A stretch of 60,000 nt of DNA. Origin: Bolinopsis microptera. Lineage: Eukaryota > Ctenophora > Tentaculata > Lobata > Bolinopsidae. The notes under the pieces are model-generated. The model did not search any database. It had not been told where the DNA came from and worked only from the letters and a program-made list of their open reading frames with translations. Positions 57,526-60,000 of this stretch are shown piece after piece. The translations under genes and the position numbers were made by a program. Where the stretch lies: assembly GCF_026151205.1 (NCBI RefSeq), contig NC_087080.1, forward strand, positions 11,581,837-11,641,836, in the 5' to 3' direction. The stretch's first letter is position 1, and the number at the start of each line of letters is the position of its first letter.

Positions 57526-58509
57526 TCAATCATCATCATCGCTAAAAGTAGTCTTTTTACCAGCAAACACATCAATTTTAGAAGTCAAAGAAGACAGCTG
57601 TTTCTTTGCAAGCCATGAGGGGTGCTCCGCTTTTACAGAAACTTTCTCTTTCTCTTTTTCTTTCTCCTTCTCTTTTAACCTTTTCATAATTTCTTGAGGA
57701 GGAAGATCAACTGGTGCACGTTTTTTACTTTTACCAATGTCCCTCTTATTGCCGTCCCTTTTATTGCTGTCCCTTTTGTTGGTATCGTTTGATCGTTTAT
57801 CTTTGCTTAAATGTTTGGCTTGAATTCCATATACTTCCTCCCACTGCTTCTGTCTTGCTCTCTGACCAGGACGATTTCTCTTTTCTTTAATAATATCGTT
57901 TAATACGTTATCACCCTTTTCTGAAAAGGATGACAGTTTGTTTGAAAAGTCATCCTTTTTGGGTTTTTTCTTTTTTGGACTACCGTTCGAAGAGGGAAGC
58001 TCCCTTTTTGGTATCGAAGAATTATTTACGGTGTTACCTTCTGCTTGCATATTGTTAGACTCATCCAAAGAGTTCACAAAGTACATAAAAGACGATTTAT
58101 CTTGAGTCAACTCATACAAAAACCATTCTTTAGTTTGCTCCTGATGGTTATCTGATATTTTGAAATTTTGTTTGACCATTTCAGAAACTACATCTTTGAA
58201 ATCCAGTACCTTCATATCGTTTATCCGTTGAAACAATCGTTCGACCTTTCTCTGGTTTTTACTCAGCTGTGCTTCGTTGCCTTTCTTGTTTTTTAATAGT
58301 TTAATCCGTTTGGTAATTTTCTGAACGAGAAAAACCCTTCGTTTTTTTGCTAACCGCTGCATTGTAACTAAGTGTTTATGTGCAATCTCTGATGGGACAG
58401 TGGGAGGTTCAGGGCTGATTTCTGGGTCAGGAGCTTCATCAGAGGAATATTCAGAGCTGATTTCTGGATCAGGAACATCATCTTTACTTTTATCTGCACT
58501 CTCTATCAT
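57526..58509 (-). CDS. SRFBP1: SRFBP1/BUD22-like nuclear protein, single exon
   Basis: Intronless frame of 327 residues. The BUD22 family is tied to 18S rRNA maturation in yeast, and its vertebrate member SRFBP1 (about 430 residues) binds serum response factor. Evidence by eye: an N-terminal basic helical region like SRFBP1 (KKRRVFLVQKITKRIK, then KGNEAQLSKNQRKVERL), the conserved RNRPGQRARQKQWEEVYG block (211-228), Lys-rich low-complexity segments, and the typical C-terminus with HPSW (296-299) and KIDVFAGKKTTF (311-322) before a run of Asp. The acidic N-terminus holds a duplicated PDPEIS. Being rich in Lys and Ser it is probably nuclear or nucleolar. The ATG at 58509 is the first in frame. 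A further 5' exon cannot be excluded. The symbol marks family resemblance, not proven orthology. Confidence 0.8.
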   Translation of the reverse strand: MIESADKSKDDVPDPEISSEYSSDEAPDPEISPEPPTVPSEIAHKHLVTMQRLAKKRRVFLVQKITKRIKLLKNKKGNEAQLSKNQRKVERLFQRINDMKVLDFKDVVSEMVKQNFKISDNHQEQTKEWFLYELTQDKSSFMYFVNSLDESNNMQAEGNTVNNSSIPKRELPSSNGSPKKKKPKKDDFSNKLSSFSEKGDNVLNDIIKEKRNRPGQRARQKQWEEVYGIQAKHLSKDKRSNDTNKRDSNKRDGNKRDIGKSKKRAPVDLPPQEIMKRLKEKEKEKEKEKVSVKAEHPSWLAKKQLSSLTSKIDVFAGKKTTFSDDDD

Positions 58510-59041
58510 CCTTCTAATGTCTCTTAAAATAGTTTTTGTTGTTAGTCAGATTAATGGTAGATCAGAAAGGCTATTTTAACGAATATATGCATTTTAGCTA
58601 TGTTATTAGGTTTACTTTGATGCACAATTGGCTAAAATTAGACAATAATACAACATCTTCCCTTATTAGAAACTCAATAAATATATACAAATTCAGCATC
58701 AACAACTTAAATTCAAAACTGAAAGAAATTAAAATCTGTGGCATGGAAATTGATTATTGATATCAAGTTAAATGTACAATACAGATAACAGAATCTATAA
58801 TTCAAGTAAATGATGTGTCAGATTAAATCTCTTATCTTGGTCCAACAGAGCAAGTACGTTATCAAGAAATACTTGTGAAATTCCATAGTATGAGTATGCA
58901 CTACTATACATAGGGATAAATATTGAATTTACCGATAGATAAATGAAACCCTAGAGAACTAAGCATAATATATTGCCCTATCTGTGAATTGAAAAAACAA
59001 ACTGAATGTAAAAGCTGATCCCATAGACTAGCATTAAATTG
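58510..59041. other. Spacer between the SRFBP1-like gene and FICD
   Basis: About 530 AT-rich bases with no recognisable exon. The plus-strand open frame here is short and low-complexity. Confidence 0.45.
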
Positions 59042-59912
59042 TTAAGGAAGAGATATGACATCATCATTCTCCAAAATCTCAGCACCTCCATTGTTCTTTA
59101 TTAGATATTCCTCATACTCAGCATTATAATTATCTTTTTCTATCCCTAAACTATCCAGATACCCATCTAAACTAGTTTCCGTACACTGAGCTATAAATCG
59201 AATGAAGGGCCTAATGTCTCCACTGTTAGCTATACCTAAAGCTTCATAATATTTGTATCTATCTTGAACCTTGATGATAACTGGAGGATACCCAGCTTGA
59301 ATTAACCTCAGATTCATCAACAACCGTGAAGTCCTCCCATTGCCATCAACAAAAGGGTGAATGTATACAAGTCTGTAATGTGCGATGGCTGCATATTCAA
59401 CAGGATGCAGTGACCAGGCCTCATCACTGTTTAACCATCTCACCAGATCCTCCATAAGAGCTGGAACATCCTCAGGTTTTGGAGGAACAAAGTCACCAAC
59501 ATAAACTTGATGTGTTCTGTAACGACCAGCATATTCTGGTTCCACATTTCCTGTAAGAATGTAAAAATGGATACAGCAATAAAGCAAACAGGTCAATGTA
59601 TTTGGTTCACACACTGCAGTTTAAGCCCACAGAACCTGAATAGCCTCTACACTCAATAAATTGTCATGAAACACTAAAATAAAAGTTACTGTCAAACTTT
59701 TTTAGTAAAGTAGTTCTCACCAAGAAGTTTTCTGTGTATAGCTAGGATTGTCTGAATCTCAAGAGGATTATCTGGTGCAAGCATAGTTCCGTTTAAAAAG
59801 TGAAGTGCAGCGTCCATACCAATAATCTCATTGTGTTCTCTTATACTCTGTCCACCAATAGCACGACCAGTTTCTAACACACTTCGGGTCATCGACAGTG
59901 TCATGGTATTGC
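59042..59912 (-). CDS. FICD: FICD/HYPE AMPylase, 3' part (last two exons)
   Basis: FICD is an endoplasmic-reticulum type II membrane enzyme that attaches AMP to the chaperone BiP and removes it. Exons 59912-59721 and 59550-59042 (minus strand) join in phase 1. The first begins with acceptor TTGACAG at the glycine of the GNTMTL sequence, so the inhibitory-helix glutamate (in the (S/T)xxxE(G/N) motif) lies in the next exon upstream, outside the window. The catalytic core is intact: [20 protein letters not shown] contains the Fic motif HPFxDGNGRxxR with His, Asp, Asn and both Arg. The flanking [13 protein letters not shown] and [16 protein letters not shown] match human FICD closely, and the flap region reads [22 protein letters not shown]. 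The C-terminal tail is divergent and acidic. The TPR repeats and membrane anchor are beyond 60000. Confidence 0.93.
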
Positions 59913-60000
59913 CTGTCAATTTGATTTCAAGAATGTTTTACTAACAATTTAATCATTAATCAATAAATATGAACCTACACTATTTATTTTAATCATGGCT

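Overview
This is a eukaryotic, almost certainly animal, nuclear window. The recognisable genes are split by GT-AG introns. They encode metazoan families: a Golgi carbohydrate sulfotransferase, a Rho-family GTPase, a secreted repeat/SRCR protein, a SPRY-domain protein, a 7TM receptor, dysbindin, an SRFBP1/BUD22-like protein and the AMPylase FICD. Gene content fits an invertebrate, possibly a non-bilaterian; I cannot name the species. Roughly half of the window is tandem repeat or transposable element. All exon models come from reading splice sites and intron phases by eye; no transcript or database search was available.

Layout. 1-2,676: a foldback-like DNA transposon (880-2,573) and the right end of a second copy, with inverted termini built of AGCGCT-centred sub-repeats. 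5,019-6,037: a 35-bp array whose units carry CACGTG and TGACGTCA-like sites. 7,043-9,049 (-): a five-exon carbohydrate sulfotransferase. 10,118-12,799 (-): a five-exon Rho GTPase whose first intron holds a rearranged SINE and a long polypurine tract. 13,881-21,246: mostly non-coding, with several arrays and a small MITE. 22,994-27,240 (+): a two-exon secreted protein with 84 copies of an 8-residue acidic repeat followed by CCP-, SRCR- and Ig-like modules. 27,838-50,890 (-): a SPRY-domain gene, open at its 5' side, with a TA-flanked MITE in one intron and about 19.3 kb of a 53-bp satellite (~360 copies) in another.

51,646-52,013: a tRNA-Gly-derived SINE. 53,691-54,954 (+): a two-exon 7TM receptor. 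55,773-60,000 (-): three head-to-tail genes: dysbindin, an intronless SRFBP1/BUD22-like gene, and the 3' part of FICD, which runs off the window.

The genes do not form a pathway; they look like an ordinary mixed eukaryotic neighbourhood. The most unusual structures are the intronic satellite, whose unit on the host-gene sense strand reads as branch point, pyrimidine-rich stretch and TAG|GTAGGT (a recursive-splice-like motif repeated hundreds of times), the foldback transposon with its apparent empty-site relative nearby, and the 84-copy secreted repeat protein. Two genes (SPRY and dysbindin) have frame conflicts, each partly explained by one base in a four-base C or G run; these could be assembly errors or real lesions.
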